A stretch of 49,733 nucleotides of DNA from an uncultured Alphaproteobacteria bacterium (GCA_937891825.1 CALAHN010000061.1:1-49733); one strand, 5' to 3'. Shown: positions 1-8,712, counted from the stretch's first letter. Notes: generated by a model not told the origin, from the letters alone. Made by a program: numbers and translations.

Positions 1-592
1 CCAGAATTGCGACGATATTCGCGATCAATAGAAGCCGCCTCACGGGCGTGTCTCGGCCGAAACGGGGCTGGCGTCCGCATCCCCCGCGTAGCCATACACG
101 CCAGCGCATCTGCTCCGCTGGATGGCGGCGAACACCGATACTTCATTGATATTCTGGATGAAAGCCTCGCCGGAGCCTCGGTTTCTCACTTAACAAATTC
201 CCACTTCTCGGCGCTCTTCGTGCTTCCAGGAGGAGGTTATCCTTTCGAGGCGGACCGAGGCGCCTGGAGTCGCCACGGTTCAGATATCTTCGGAGGAAGG
301 CACGAATCAACAGCCACAAGAATGCGCGTTTAACCCCGGCAGGTCGAGAGTGGACGGTTCGCACAAAGCCGAGCGGGCAAACGCCGGAGGCCGCCGCACG
401 TCGCACGCGCCGCAGGCGTTTGTCCTCGGAAAGCGCAGACGCAGTTAGGGTATGGCGCGTCCCGATGGACACGCGATCCAGCTCTAACTTATTGTTGTAG
501 TTCAATCCAGTCTTGGACGGAATCTTCTAAGGCTGGGTCATTTGACCGAGATTGAACAGTTTGCGCATCGCGGAATTGCGCTGGGAGCCAGA
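1..592. other. gene-poor left edge
   Basis: I find no convincing gene here. Short open frames exist on both strands (7-333 plus, 143-505 minus) but their translations are arginine-rich, low in conserved motifs and have no recognisable domain. Base composition is less G+C-rich near 170-240 and 480-540 than in the genes. An imperfect inverted repeat lies at 456-475 (arms CGCGT and ACGCG, with an inner GTCC/GGAC pair). It is followed by a TTAGAGC-type string (minus strand, near 481-488). This layout resembles the dispersed intergenic repeats common in Alphaproteobacteria, but I cannot confirm copies elsewhere. Confidence 0.5.
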
Positions 593-1222
593 ATGACCGA
601 TGCCGGGGACGATCTCATCGACATGCTTGACCTCCTCGACGCCGTCGAGGGGATCGCTTACGTCGTTGCGCCGGACTTTACGATCCGCGCGATCGGCCCC
701 CAGTCCTGGCGGACATTCGCCGAGGCCAATGCCACGCCCGCGCTCGCCGATAGCCAGGGGATCGTCGGCAAGAGTTTGTTCGAGTTCATCGCCGGCGACG
801 AGGTCCAGGCATGGTACAGGCGTTGCTTTGACGCGATCGCGCGCGACGAACGTCGCTCGCTTACATTCGAATATCGCTGTGACGGGCCGGACTGCGCGAG
901 GGAATGTCGGCTATCCATTTCCGCGATTGGCGGGAAAGGCGCGCCACGTGGCTATCTCTTTCAGTCGGTCGTGCTGCATGAGCGCGTGCGCCCGCCGGTG
1001 ACGCTATTCGAGCCGGAGCAGATGCTCGCCGCGGTGCAGGCGCAGGCCCACCTGCCCATCCTTACCCTGTGCGGCATCTGCCAGCGCTTGCACGCCGATA
1101 AGGAAGCCGATTCGTGGATCGAAGCGGAGGAGTACTATCGCCGCGGCGGCAGCGGGGATGTGCGCATCAGCCACGGCATATGCCCCCGATGCGTCGACAT
1201 ATGGGAACAGGATGCCGCCTGA
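593..1222 (+). CDS. PAS-domain protein with C-terminal double-CxxC domain
   Basis: A 209-residue soluble sensor-like protein. Residues 10-130 read as a PAS fold: hydrophobic core strands, the FxxFI segment near 63-66, and ExR near 93. The C-terminus holds C160-x2-C163 and, after SHGIC, C197-x2-C200. This arrangement recurs at the end of many bacterial PAS or receiver proteins (the LCxxCxxIRxxxxxW...SHGICPxC type) and looks like a small zinc- or metal-binding module. There is no kinase, GGDEF or HTH domain, so it probably passes a signal by contact. I chose the ATG at 593 because GGGAG lies just upstream. An in-frame TTG at 542 would add 17 residues. It is convergent with the response regulator at 1299-1664. 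The ligand is unknown. Confidence 0.75.
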   Translation: MTDAGDDLIDMLDLLDAVEGIAYVVAPDFTIRAIGPQSWRTFAEANATPALADSQGIVGKSLFEFIAGDEVQAWYRRCFDAIARDERRSLTFEYRCDGPDCARECRLSISAIGGKGAPRGYLFQSVVLHERVRPPVTLFEPEQMLAAVQAQAHLPILTLCGICQRLHADKEADSWIEAEEYYRRGGSGDVRISHGICPRCVDIWEQDAA

Positions 1223-1298
1223 CCGGCGACGACTGGCGAAGGCGGCTGGTCGCGCGTCCTGGCCCCAGCCCTCAGCACGCTCGGGCGAGCGCCATACT

Positions 1299-1664
1299 CT
1301 AGCTGGAGGTCACCCTGGCGATCGCGTCGATGAGCTGCTGGGTGCGGAACGGCTTGGCCAGCGTTTCCGTCGCGCCCAGCTTCGACGCCATCTCGAGAAG
1401 CGCCGTGCCTTTGATGAAGCCGCCGCCGGAAATCGCGATTATGGGCAAATCGGGATTGGTCTTGCGCACCTCGATGATTGTCTCCACGCCTTCGCGCTGC
1501 GGCATGATGATGTCGATCACGAGGAGTTCCGGCGGGAAGTCCCGGAGCTCGTCCAGCGCCGCGTCGCCGTCGGGCGCAGTTCTGACCGTATGCCCGATGC
1601 TCTCCAGCACTGCCATGAGCGCTTCGCGAACGAGCGGATCGTCGTCCACCAGCAAAACTCGCAT
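1299..1664 (-). CDS. single-domain response regulator (receiver only)
   Basis: A CheY-like receiver of 121 residues and nothing else. The acidic pocket is D7-D8, the phospho-acceptor is D51 in the VIDIIMP context, the switch Ser is S79 and the conserved Lys is K104 in KPF. There is no output domain, so the protein must act through a partner. AGGA sits about nine bases before the ATG. The gene lies downstream of icd on the same strand, 213 bases away, with a strong inverted repeat between them, so it probably has its own promoter. It faces the PAS protein tail to tail, which makes a functional pair possible but unproven. No histidine kinase is present in the window. Confidence 0.9.
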   Translation of the reverse strand: MRVLLVDDDPLVREALMAVLESIGHTVRTAPDGDAALDELRDFPPELLVIDIIMPQREGVETIIEVRKTNPDLPIIAISGGGFIKGTALLEMASKLGATETLAKPFRTQQLIDAIARVTSS

Positions 1665-1697
1665 ACTCTGATCCTCAGGGACAGTTTGCTTAGGTCA

Positions 1698-1725
1698 ATA
1701 CCCGATATCGTCCCTTATCGGGTAT
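1698..1725. promoter_or_regulatory. 10-bp perfect inverted repeat upstream of the response regulator
   Basis: ATACCCGATA (1698-1707) and TATCGGGTAT (1716-1725) are exact reverse complements separated by eight bases. The element lies 34 bases before the start of the response regulator gene. A TTGACC box on the minus strand (1693-1698) abuts it. The geometry suits a dimeric repressor site or an RNA hairpin. No T-run follows on the minus strand, so a classical terminator for icd is less likely. Confidence 0.45.
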
Positions 1726-1877
1726 AGTCCGTCTTATACGCGCAAATCCCCATCCCGACCGCTCCCGATTACGCCGTTTGACGAAGCAGCGCGCGTCGTT
1801 AGAAATGCAGAATACCCTCTACACATTAGAGCATCGCCGCAATAAACCAAATCAGCCGCCCGCCAAGCCCTCGGCCC

Positions 1878-3092
1878 TCAGGCCGCCTTCTTCTGCAGGT
1901 TCTCGTCGAGCTTGGCGAGGAAGCGTTGGGTGGTGAGCCAGCCCTGTTCGGGGCCGACGAGGATCGCCAGGTCCTTGGTCATGAAGCCGCTCTCGACTGT
2001 CTCGACGCAGACATCCTCGACCGCCTGGGCGAACTGCTCCAACGCTGCGTTGTCGTCGAACTTGCCGCGATATTTGAGCGCCTGGGTCCAGGCGAAGATC
2101 GAGGCGATGGGGTTGGTCGAGGTCTCACGGCCGGCCTGATGCTCCCGGTAATGGCGGGTCACCGTGCCGTGGGCGGCTTCGGCCTCGACGCAATTGCCGT
2201 CCGGCGTCAGCAGGACGGACGTCATCAGGCCGAGCGAGCCGAAGCCCTGGGCGACCGTATCCGACTGCACGTCGCCGTCATAGTTCTTGCAGGCCCAGAG
2301 ATAGCCGCCTTCCCATTTCAGGGACGAGGCCACCATGTCGTCGATCAGGCGGTGCTGATACCAGATCTTCGCCTTGACGAACTTCTCCTTGAACTCGGCC
2401 TGATAAATCTCCTCGAACAGGTCCTTGAAGCGGCCGTCATAGGCTTTCAGGATGGTGTTCTTGGTGGAGAGATAGACCGGAAGCTTGCGCTGCAGGCCAT
2501 ACGCGAAGCAGGCCCGCGCGAACCCGGCGATAGACTCATCCAGGTTGTACATCGCCATGGCGACGCCAGCTTCCGGGAAGTCGAAGACCGTGCGTTCGAT
2601 CGGCGCCGAGCCGTCGGCCGGCGTGAAGGTCATCGTCAGCTTGCCGGGGCCGGGCACGGTGAAATCGGTCGCGCGGTATTGGTCGCCGAAGGCATGGCGG
2701 CCGATGACGATGGGCTTCGTCCAGCCGGGCACCAGACGCGGCACGTTCTTCGCGACGATCGGCTCCCGAAAGACGGTGCCGCCCAGGATGTTGCGGATCG
2801 TGCCGTTCGGCGAGCGCCACATCTGCTTCAGGCCGAATTCCTCGACCCGGGCTTCATCTGGCGTGATCGTCGCGCATTTCACGCCGACGCCGTATTGCTG
2901 GATCGCCTTGGCGGCGTCGATGGTGATCTGGTCGTTGGTTTCGTCGCGCTTCTGGATCGAGAGGTCGTAATATTTCAGGTCGATATCGAGATAGGGCTTG
3001 ACCAGCTTCTCCTTGATGAAGGCCCAGATGATGCGGGTCATCTCGTCGCCATCGAGTTCGACGACGGGGTTCTTCACGGCGATCTTGGCCAT
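1878..3092 (-). CDS. icd: NADP-dependent isocitrate dehydrogenase, eukaryote-like type
   Basis: Cytosolic TCA-cycle enzyme that oxidatively decarboxylates isocitrate to 2-oxoglutarate with NADP. At 404 residues it has the length of the homodimeric eukaryote-like (type II) family rather than the E. coli type. Substrate residues fall at the same numbers as in human IDH1: S94, N96, R100, R109, R132 in [10 protein letters not shown], and Y139. An AGGAGG sequence precedes the ATG at 3092. It is divergent from the heme A synthase gene. Its product is the substrate of the 2-oxoacid:ferredoxin oxidoreductase encoded at 7.6-12.4 kb, though the genes are not co-transcribed. Confidence 0.97.
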   Translation of the reverse strand: MAKIAVKNPVVELDGDEMTRIIWAFIKEKLVKPYLDIDLKYYDLSIQKRDETNDQITIDAAKAIQQYGVGVKCATITPDEARVEEFGLKQMWRSPNGTIRNILGGTVFREPIVAKNVPRLVPGWTKPIVIGRHAFGDQYRATDFTVPGPGKLTMTFTPADGSAPIERTVFDFPEAGVAMAMYNLDESIAGFARACFAYGLQRKLPVYLSTKNTILKAYDGRFKDLFEEIYQAEFKEKFVKAKIWYQHRLIDDMVASSLKWEGGYLWACKNYDGDVQSDTVAQGFGSLGLMTSVLLTPDGNCVEAEAAHGTVTRHYREHQAGRETSTNPIASIFAWTQALKYRGKFDDNAALEQFAQAVEDVCVETVESGFMTKDLAILVGPEQGWLTTQRFLAKLDENLQKKAA

Positions 3093-3215
3093 CGGGCGCC
3101 TCCTGGATATATCAGGCGGAACCTACATTTTATGGCGCAGGGGACCAAGCGATTTTGCCGCTTGCGGCGACGGGCCGCGTCGGCGGATCGGCGGATGTGC
3201 GCTATCTGGCGGCGT

Positions 3216-4271
3216 ATGACAGTCGCCCGCATCCCCCTCTCCCATTTTGCCCGCGCCCAGATCGGCGGCTGGCTGCTGATCGTCGCCGCCTTTGTCGGCG
3301 CCATGACGGTGATCGGCGGCATCACGCGGCTGACGGAATCGGGCCTCTCCATGGCGGAATGGCGCCCGCTGATCGGCTGGATCCCGCCCCACAACGACAT
3401 CGAGTGGGCGCGCGTCTTCGCGCTCTATCAGGCGACGCCGGAATACCGGCAGATCAACGCGGGCATGAGCCTCGCCGAGTTCCAGTCGATCTTCTGGTGG
3501 GAGTATATTCACCGGGTCTGGGGTCGGCTGATCGGCATCGTCTATGCGGCGCCCTTGGCCTATTTCTGGCTGAAGGGCTGGATTGTCGGGCCGCTCCGCG
3601 GGCGGCTCTTGTTGCTGCTGGCGCTTGGCGGCCTGCAGGGCGTGATCGGCTGGTGGATGGTGAAATCCGGCCTGGTCAACCGGCCGGATGTCAGCCATTA
3701 CCGGCTGGCCGTCCATCTGGGCATGGCTTTCCTGATCGCGGGCCTGCTGGTCTGGACGGCGCTCGACCTGATCGCCCGGCCGATGAAGCGCGCGGCCCAT
3801 GGCCTCCGCCGCCATGGCCAATGGGCGCTTGCGGCAGTTTCGCTTGTGGTCGTGCTCGGCGCGTTCGTCGCCGGAACCAATGCCGGCTTGATCTATAATG
3901 AGTTCCCCTACATGGGCGGCCGGTTGATTCCGGCTGACCTGATGGCGCTCTCGCCCTGGTGGCATAACCCGCTGGAGAACCTGACGACGATCCAGTTCCA
4001 GCATCGCTGGGCGGCCATGGCGACGGCTGTCGTGATCTTCTGGCTCTGGTTCGAGGCATGGGACCGGGCGCCGGAACGGGGCCAGCGCATCGCCGTGTCC
4101 TGGTTTGCGGCGACGGCCCTGGCGCAGATCGCGCTCGGCGTCGCGACGCTGATCGCGGCGGTTTGGATACCGCTCGCGGCGCTGCATCAGGCGATGGCGC
4201 TGCTGCTTTTCCTCGGTGCCGTCTGGACGGTCTGGAGCTTCCAGGGCGCGGGCGAGGCGCAAACTCCATGA
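3216..4271 (+). CDS. ctaA: heme A synthase (Cox15/CtaA family)
   Basis: Integral membrane enzyme that converts heme O to heme A for aa3-type cytochrome oxidases. The 351-residue protein has about eight hydrophobic spans and the two-fold repeat of the family. Four conserved histidines sit in typical contexts: H99 (IHRVWGR), H167 (AVHLGMA), H263 (FQHRWAA) and H324 (ALHQAMA). The N-terminal GGxTRLTxSGLSM signature is at 34-45. The long periplasmic segments and the PxxG motifs point to the alphaproteobacterial/mitochondrial type. ATG at 3216 is chosen; an ATG at 3195 in frame would add seven residues. The stop overlaps the start of the next gene (ATGA), so the two are translationally coupled. Confidence 0.95.
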   Translation: MTVARIPLSHFARAQIGGWLLIVAAFVGAMTVIGGITRLTESGLSMAEWRPLIGWIPPHNDIEWARVFALYQATPEYRQINAGMSLAEFQSIFWWEYIHRVWGRLIGIVYAAPLAYFWLKGWIVGPLRGRLLLLLALGGLQGVIGWWMVKSGLVNRPDVSHYRLAVHLGMAFLIAGLLVWTALDLIARPMKRAAHGLRRHGQWALAAVSLVVVLGAFVAGTNAGLIYNEFPYMGGRLIPADLMALSPWWHNPLENLTTIQFQHRWAAMATAVVIFWLWFEAWDRAPERGQRIAVSWFAATALAQIALGVATLIAAVWIPLAALHQAMALLLFLGAVWTVWSFQGAGEAQTP

Positions 4272-4918
4272 CCGACCGGGCGGTCCGCCCGATCACGGAA
4301 GCCGGCGCCATCCGCCGGATGCGGCGCGGCGTCAACATTCTGACCGCCAAGGACCCGGCCCTCGCCGCGATTGTCGCGCATGCCGGCCCGCCGGAGATCG
4401 CGCTCCGCCCGCCGGGCTTCCCGACGCTACTGCGCGCCATCGTCGCCCAACAGGTTTCCGCCGCTGCCGCGCGCACGATTTACAGCCGCATCGAAGCCGC
4501 AACCGACAGCCCGCCGACGGCGGCGGCCGTAGCGGCGCTCGGAACGGAGAACTTGCGCGCGCTTGGCCTGACCGGGCGGAAAACCGAATACATCCTGGGC
4601 CTTGCCGAAGCGGAGCTGACGGGCGCGCTCGACTTCGCGGCCCTCGCCCGCATGCCGGACGAACGGGCGATCGCGACGCTTGTGGCGCTCCGCGGCATCG
4701 GCCGCTGGACGGCAGAAGTCTACCTGCTGTTCGCGCTCGCCCGGCCCGATGTCTGGCCTGCCGCCGACCTGGCGCTCGCTGTCGCCGCCGGCCGGATGCG
4801 CGGTTTGACGGCGCGCCCGACCTTCCCGGAAGCCGCAAAGATCGCCGAAGCCTGGCGGCCCTGGCGCGGCGCGGCCGCGATCCTGCTCTGGCACTATTAC
4901 CGCACCATGCCCGCCTGA
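4268..4918 (+). CDS. DNA-3-methyladenine glycosylase II-like (HhH-GPD)
   Basis: Base-excision repair enzyme that would remove alkylated purines such as 3-methyladenine. The 216-residue protein has the HhH-GPD core: IVAQQVS at 58-64, the helix-hairpin-helix LRGIGRWTAE at 141-150, and the catalytic aspartate D167 in the PAADLAL context. It lacks the N-terminal domain of E. coli AlkA, as expected for the shorter alphaproteobacterial form. It starts inside the stop codon of the heme A synthase gene (ATGA at 4268-4271). The functional link to heme A synthesis is not obvious and is probably just operon packing. Confidence 0.9.
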   Translation: MTDRAVRPITEAGAIRRMRRGVNILTAKDPALAAIVAHAGPPEIALRPPGFPTLLRAIVAQQVSAAAARTIYSRIEAATDSPPTAAAVAALGTENLRALGLTGRKTEYILGLAEAELTGALDFAALARMPDERAIATLVALRGIGRWTAEVYLLFALARPDVWPAADLALAVAAGRMRGLTARPTFPEAAKIAEAWRPWRGAAAILLWHYYRTMPA

Positions 4919-5005
4919 CCCCTCCGCCCGGGCCGGCAGCGCCAGTTGCCTAACCCCGACGGCGGATCATACCATTCGCCAGCGCCAACAGCCGGAGGAC
5001 AGGCG

Positions 5006-5836
5006 ATGACCCTGACCAGCGCGGAGCGAGACCAATACGAGCGGGAAGGTTATCTGTTTCCCATCGACGTGCTGACTCAAGACGAAGTCGCCGCATGCCG
5101 GGCCAGCCTGGAAGCGGTCGAGGCGCGGAACGGCGGCAAGCTGCTGCCCGCCCAGCGGCCGAAATCCCACCTGCTGTTCAAGTGGCTGGACGACCTGATC
5201 CGCGATCCCCGCGTGCTTGACCCGATCGAAGCCTTGATCGGTCCGAATATCCTGTGCTGGAACACAATTTTCTGGATCAAGGACGCCGGGTCGGAAAGTT
5301 TCGTCTCCTGGCACCAGGACAATCGCTATTGGGGCCTATCGAGCGACAAGGTGATCACCGCCTGGCTCGCGCTCTCGCCGGCGCGGATCGAGAACGGCTG
5401 CATGCGCGTGATGCCGGGCACCCACAAGGGCGACGTGCTGCATCACGAAGACCGCTACCATGACGACAACATGCTGACCCGCGGCCAGGAAATTACGGAA
5501 GGCGTCGATGACGCCCGCGCGGTCTTCATGCCGCCGGAGCCGGGGCAGATGTCGATCCACAATTACCGCGCCGCCCACGCGAGCGGGCCCAATCGCGGCG
5601 CCGACCGGCGCATCGGCGTATCGATGCACTTCATGCCGGTCGAGACGGAGCAGGTCGTCGGCGCCTGGGATTCGGCGGCGCTGGTGCGCGGCCATGACCC
5701 ACGCCGCGCCTTCGAGCATACGCCGCGCGCGACCATGGACCTCGACCCGGAAATCCTGGCGTTCCACGCCAAAGCGGCGAAGGCGATCAACGATATTCTT
5801 TACCAGGGCGCCGCGACGAACACCGCCAAGCTGTAG
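5006..5836 (+). CDS. phytanoyl-CoA dioxygenase-family Fe(II)/2-oxoglutarate enzyme
   Basis: A 276-residue non-heme iron oxygenase of the PhyH superfamily, which hydroxylates a substrate with O2 and 2-oxoglutarate. The iron facial triad is visible as H103-x-D105 in WHQDN and the distal H191 in RAAHASGPN. An arginine pair at R201/R202 is placed to bind 2-oxoglutarate. An aromatic W109 follows the HxD motif. GGAGGA lies eight bases before the ATG. The substrate cannot be read from sequence, as family members act on fatty acyl-CoAs, ectoine, antibiotics and phosphonates. An LLM flavoenzyme follows 32 bases downstream, which suggests a shared degradative step. Confidence 0.88.
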   Translation: MTLTSAERDQYEREGYLFPIDVLTQDEVAACRASLEAVEARNGGKLLPAQRPKSHLLFKWLDDLIRDPRVLDPIEALIGPNILCWNTIFWIKDAGSESFVSWHQDNRYWGLSSDKVITAWLALSPARIENGCMRVMPGTHKGDVLHHEDRYHDDNMLTRGQEITEGVDDARAVFMPPEPGQMSIHNYRAAHASGPNRGADRRIGVSMHFMPVETEQVVGAWDSAALVRGHDPRRAFEHTPRATMDLDPEILAFHAKAAKAINDILYQGAATNTAKL

Positions 5837-5868
5837 GCCCCCGCGGCCCATTCCAGGAGACGTCCCCC

Positions 5869-6825
5869 ATGCAATTCGGCCTTTCGATCCCCCACCGCGG
5901 CCCGCTCGCCAATCCGGAAGCGATCCGCGCCATCGCCGAAAGCGCGGAGGCCCTTGGCTTCGATGTGCTGACCATCTCCGACCATATCGTCGTGCCCCGG
6001 ACGATCGCCTCGACTTATCCCTACAGCCCCGACGGCGGCTGGTCGGGCGGCGTCGACGGCGCCTGCTTCGAGCAGATTTCGCTTCTGAACTATGTCGCCG
6101 GCATCACGAAGCGGGCGCGCCTCCTGACCTCGATCATGGTGATCCCGCATCGAGAGCCGATCTTCACGGCGAAGGCGCTGGCGACGGCCGACCAGTTGTC
6201 GGGCGGGCGGGTCGAGCTCGGCATCGGCACCGGCTGGATGCGTGAGGAATTCGACCTTCTGAAGACCCAGCCCTTCGCCGAGCGGGGCGCCGTGACGGAT
6301 GAATACATCCAGGCTTTCAAGGTTCTCTGGCGCGAGGATAACCCAAGCTTTGACGGCAAGTATGTGCAGTTCCACGATATTTTCTTTCAGCCGAAGCCGC
6401 TGCAGCCGGGCGGGCCGAAAATCTGGGTCGGCGGCGAAAGCGGCCGGGCGCTCCGCCGGCTCGCGACGCTGGGCGATGTCTGGTACCCGATCGGCGGCGG
6501 CAACCCGAAGGCGCCGCTGGATACGCTCGCCAGCTATGACGCAGCCCTCGCCAAGTTGCGGCAGGCGGCCGAACAGGCCGGCCGCGACCCGGCCGAGATC
6601 GCGCTGGCCTACAGCGCCATGTTCCATTCGGCCAAGGACCGCAGCAACGCCGCTGGCGAGCGTATGCTAATGACCGGCAGCGCCGACGCCCGGCAGGCCG
6701 ACGCCGCCGCCCTGGCCGAACGGGGCGTCTCCACCATGGTCGTCAATGTGGCGGCGGGCACGGTCGAGGGCGCGCTCGCCAAACAGCAGGCCTTCGCGGA
6801 AGAGGTGATGCGCCCTCTCAAATAG
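5869..6825 (+). CDS. LLM-class (luciferase-like) flavin-dependent oxidoreductase
   Basis: A cytosolic TIM-barrel enzyme of 318 residues related to bacterial luciferase and F420-dependent dehydrogenases. Hallmarks are the N-terminal MQFGLSIP strand, ISDHIVVP near 36-43, GRVELGIGTGWM near 110-121 and the phosphate-binding KIWVGGES near 184-191. It fits the TIGR03619-type group, in which the cofactor may be F420 or FMN; sequence alone does not decide. AGGAG lies about ten bases before the ATG. It is probably co-transcribed with the dioxygenase gene upstream. It ends just before a convergent EthD-like gene, with short tandem repeats in between. Confidence 0.88.
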   Translation: MQFGLSIPHRGPLANPEAIRAIAESAEALGFDVLTISDHIVVPRTIASTYPYSPDGGWSGGVDGACFEQISLLNYVAGITKRARLLTSIMVIPHREPIFTAKALATADQLSGGRVELGIGTGWMREEFDLLKTQPFAERGAVTDEYIQAFKVLWREDNPSFDGKYVQFHDIFFQPKPLQPGGPKIWVGGESGRALRRLATLGDVWYPIGGGNPKAPLDTLASYDAALAKLRQAAEQAGRDPAEIALAYSAMFHSAKDRSNAAGERMLMTGSADARQADAAALAERGVSTMVVNVAAGTVEGALAKQQAFAEEVMRPLK

Positions 6826-6847
6826 CAGCGGGTATCCCCTGGAAGCG

Positions 6848-6887
6848 GCGCCGCTTAGCGCCGCATAACGCCGCTCAGCGCCGCGCC
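6848..6887. repeat. four tandem 10-bp units between convergent genes
   Basis: Four consecutive 10-base units read GCGCCGCTTA, GCGCCGCATA, ACGCCGCTCA and GCGCCGCGCC. The third and fourth units overlap the last codons and stop of the minus-strand EthD-like gene. The left part also forms the palindrome AGCGGCGCCGCT (6844-6855). The block could serve as a bidirectional transcription brake between converging genes, or be simple replication slippage. Confidence 0.55.
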
Positions 6888-7624
6888 GGGGCTTCGACGC
6901 CGACCATTTCCGTTTCGCAGCGATAGCGGAGCGTCCGCGCTTCGTCGGCCCATTGCTGGAACCCGTCCGGCTTCAGGATATCCCAGAACGCCGCCTGCGC
7001 CGCGCGGTCGGGGAAATAGAGCTCGGCCATGCCGGCATAGGGCGCATGCTCCAGATCGAGGCTGAGGCTAACCGCATAGCGGAAGCCGCCGACCTTCACC
7101 ATGGTTTCCTCGACGTTCGGGCCATGCACGTCGAGCCAATGGTCGAAGAACGCCGCCATATCGGCGCCCGGCTTGGCCGGAACCAGCGACACCTGCTTCA
7201 GAAAGCCGTTGCGGGTGCAGGGAAACGGCGCATTCAAGGTGGGCGGGTCGAGCGGCAGGGCGCCGTCGACGAACACCCATTCCTGGGTCGCCCAGGGCCA
7301 ATAGGGTTCGACCATCTGCTGGAACGTGTCGTAGGGCGTGACGCCGCTGGCCGCCGCCGGACGGGGCAGCGGCGCCCCGTACCACAATTGCGCGACGCCG
7401 TCCCAGACCTGGCGGCCCTCGCCTTCCGGCTGAAACAGGCTTGCGACATAGCGGCTGGCATGGGGCCGGCCTCCAGCCCTGGCGCTGGCGTTTCGCGCGA
7501 TCACGCCCGGCATGTGGTTGGCGAACCAATGGGCGATCAGCGCCTCACGGCTGACGGTCGGCCGCCGCTGGATCAGATATTGCATCTTCGCGCCGGGGGT
7601 CGGCTCGGGTCGCGCCGCCGTCAT
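6875..7624 (-). CDS. EthD-like dimeric alpha-beta barrel protein, duplicated
   Basis: A 249-residue protein built of two ferredoxin-like alpha/beta repeats. One starts at about residue 13 (MQYLIQRRP, AHWFANHMPGV) and the second near 140 (FLKQVSLVP, FDHWLDVHGPNV). The HW...HxP/HGP pattern is that of the EthD superfamily, small proteins that accompany oxidative or aromatic degradation enzymes. Their activity is often undefined. The start at 7624 follows AGGAG by seven bases. It lies 32 bases downstream of the ferredoxin oxidoreductase beta gene, on the same strand, so it is likely the last gene of that operon. Confidence 0.72.
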   Translation of the reverse strand: MTAARPEPTPGAKMQYLIQRRPTVSREALIAHWFANHMPGVIARNASARAGGRPHASRYVASLFQPEGEGRQVWDGVAQLWYGAPLPRPAAASGVTPYDTFQQMVEPYWPWATQEWVFVDGALPLDPPTLNAPFPCTRNGFLKQVSLVPAKPGADMAAFFDHWLDVHGPNVEETMVKVGGFRYAVSLSLDLEHAPYAGMAELYFPDRAAQAAFWDILKPDGFQQWADEARTLRYRCETEMVGVEAPARR

Positions 7625-7656
7625 CGAATGCTCCTTTCCCGGAGTCCGGGCCAGCG

Positions 7657-8712
7657 CTACCTCAGCGACGCATTGATCGCGTCGAGGGCGGCCTGGCCGG
7701 GGCAGAGGTCCTGCTCCGCCAATTGGTTCAAGGGCGTCGGAATCGTATTGAGCGCGCCGTGGAGGTCGCGCGGCAAGGGCTCGAGATACAGCAGGCCCGT
7801 CGCGACTTCGCCGAGCGCGGCTTTCTCCTGAATGAAACCGAGCGCGCCGGCCTTGTCCGACGGATCGTAGTCCGGCGTGATCCGGCGGAGACGCAGGTTC
7901 GATCCGTCGACCTGCGGCACCTCGATCATGCCGCCCGGCGGCACATCGGCCTCCATCGGCTCCGCGCCGACGATCAGGTCGAGCCGGTTCACGGCCGCAT
8001 TGTGGTCGCGAACGAAGTCGTAGCTCTTGGTCGACCCGGCATGGTTGTTGAAGGCGACGCACGGCGAGACGACGTCGAGGATCGCGGCGCCCGGATGGCT
8101 CATCGCCGCCTTGATCAGCGGCGTCAACTGCCCCTTGTCGCCCGAGAACGAGCGCGCCACGAAACTGGCGCCCATGATGATCGCCAGCGACGCCAGGTCG
8201 ATGCCGGCGTCATTGTTGACCGCGCCGCGCTTCGCGACCGACCCCTTGTCCGCCGTCGCCGAGAACTGGCCCTTGGTCAGGCCGTATACGCCATTGTTCA
8301 TGACGATATAGGTCATGTTCACGCCCCTCCGCATCAGGTGGGCGAACTGCCCGAGACCGATGGAGGCGCTGTCGCCGTCGCCGGAAACGCCCATGTAGAT
8401 CAGCTCGCGGTTGGCGAGATTGGCGCCGGTCAGGACGCTCGGCATGCGGCCGTGCACGGTGTTGAAGCCATGGCTGTCGCCAAGGAAATAGGTCGGCGCC
8501 TTGGAGGAGCAGCCGATGCCGGAGAGCTTCGCGACCCGGTGCGGTTCAATCGATAGCTCGAAGCAGGCCTGCACGATCGACGCGCTGATCGAATCGTGCC
8601 CGCATCCGGCGCAGAGGGTGGAGACCGCCCCTTCGTAATCCCGGCGCGTGAAGCCGATGTCGTTCCTCTTGAGGGCCGGGTGATGCAGCTTCGGTTTGGT
8701 CAGGTAGGTCAT
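7657..8712 (-). CDS. korB: 2-oxoacid:ferredoxin oxidoreductase, beta subunit
   Basis: Thiamine-diphosphate subunit of a 2-oxoacid:ferredoxin oxidoreductase, most likely acting on 2-oxoglutarate. It cleaves the oxoacid to acyl-CoA and CO2 and passes electrons to a low-potential carrier. At 351 residues it shows the cluster cysteines C34-x2-C37 (CAGCGHD) and C68 (IGCSS). The diphosphate-Mg motif is GDGD at 111-114 with N139-N140. A further cysteine in SPCVAFNNHAG could be the fourth ligand. The start overlaps the alpha-subunit stop by ATGA (8709-8712). 2-Oxoglutarate is inferred from family similarity; pyruvate or another oxoacid is not excluded. Confidence 0.92.
   Translation of the reverse strand: MTYLTKPKLHHPALKRNDIGFTRRDYEGAVSTLCAGCGHDSISASIVQACFELSIEPHRVAKLSGIGCSSKAPTYFLGDSHGFNTVHGRMPSVLTGANLANRELIYMGVSGDGDSASIGLGQFAHLMRRGVNMTYIVMNNGVYGLTKGQFSATADKGSVAKRGAVNNDAGIDLASLAIIMGASFVARSFSGDKGQLTPLIKAAMSHPGAAILDVVSPCVAFNNHAGSTKSYDFVRDHNAAVNRLDLIVGAEPMEADVPPGGMIEVPQVDGSNLRLRRITPDYDPSDKAGALGFIQEKAALGEVATGLLYLEPLPRDLHGALNTIPTPLNQLAEQDLCPGQAALDAINASLR

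Noticed and set aside
7-505. Short open frames on both strands at the left edge
   Set aside because: No domain, no good ribosome site, biased composition; treated as non-coding.
1926-3215. Plus-strand frame upstream of and continuous with the heme A synthase
   Set aside because: It is antisense to icd, and its translation lacks any family signature before residue 1 of the synthase. High G+C keeps the opposite frame open by chance.
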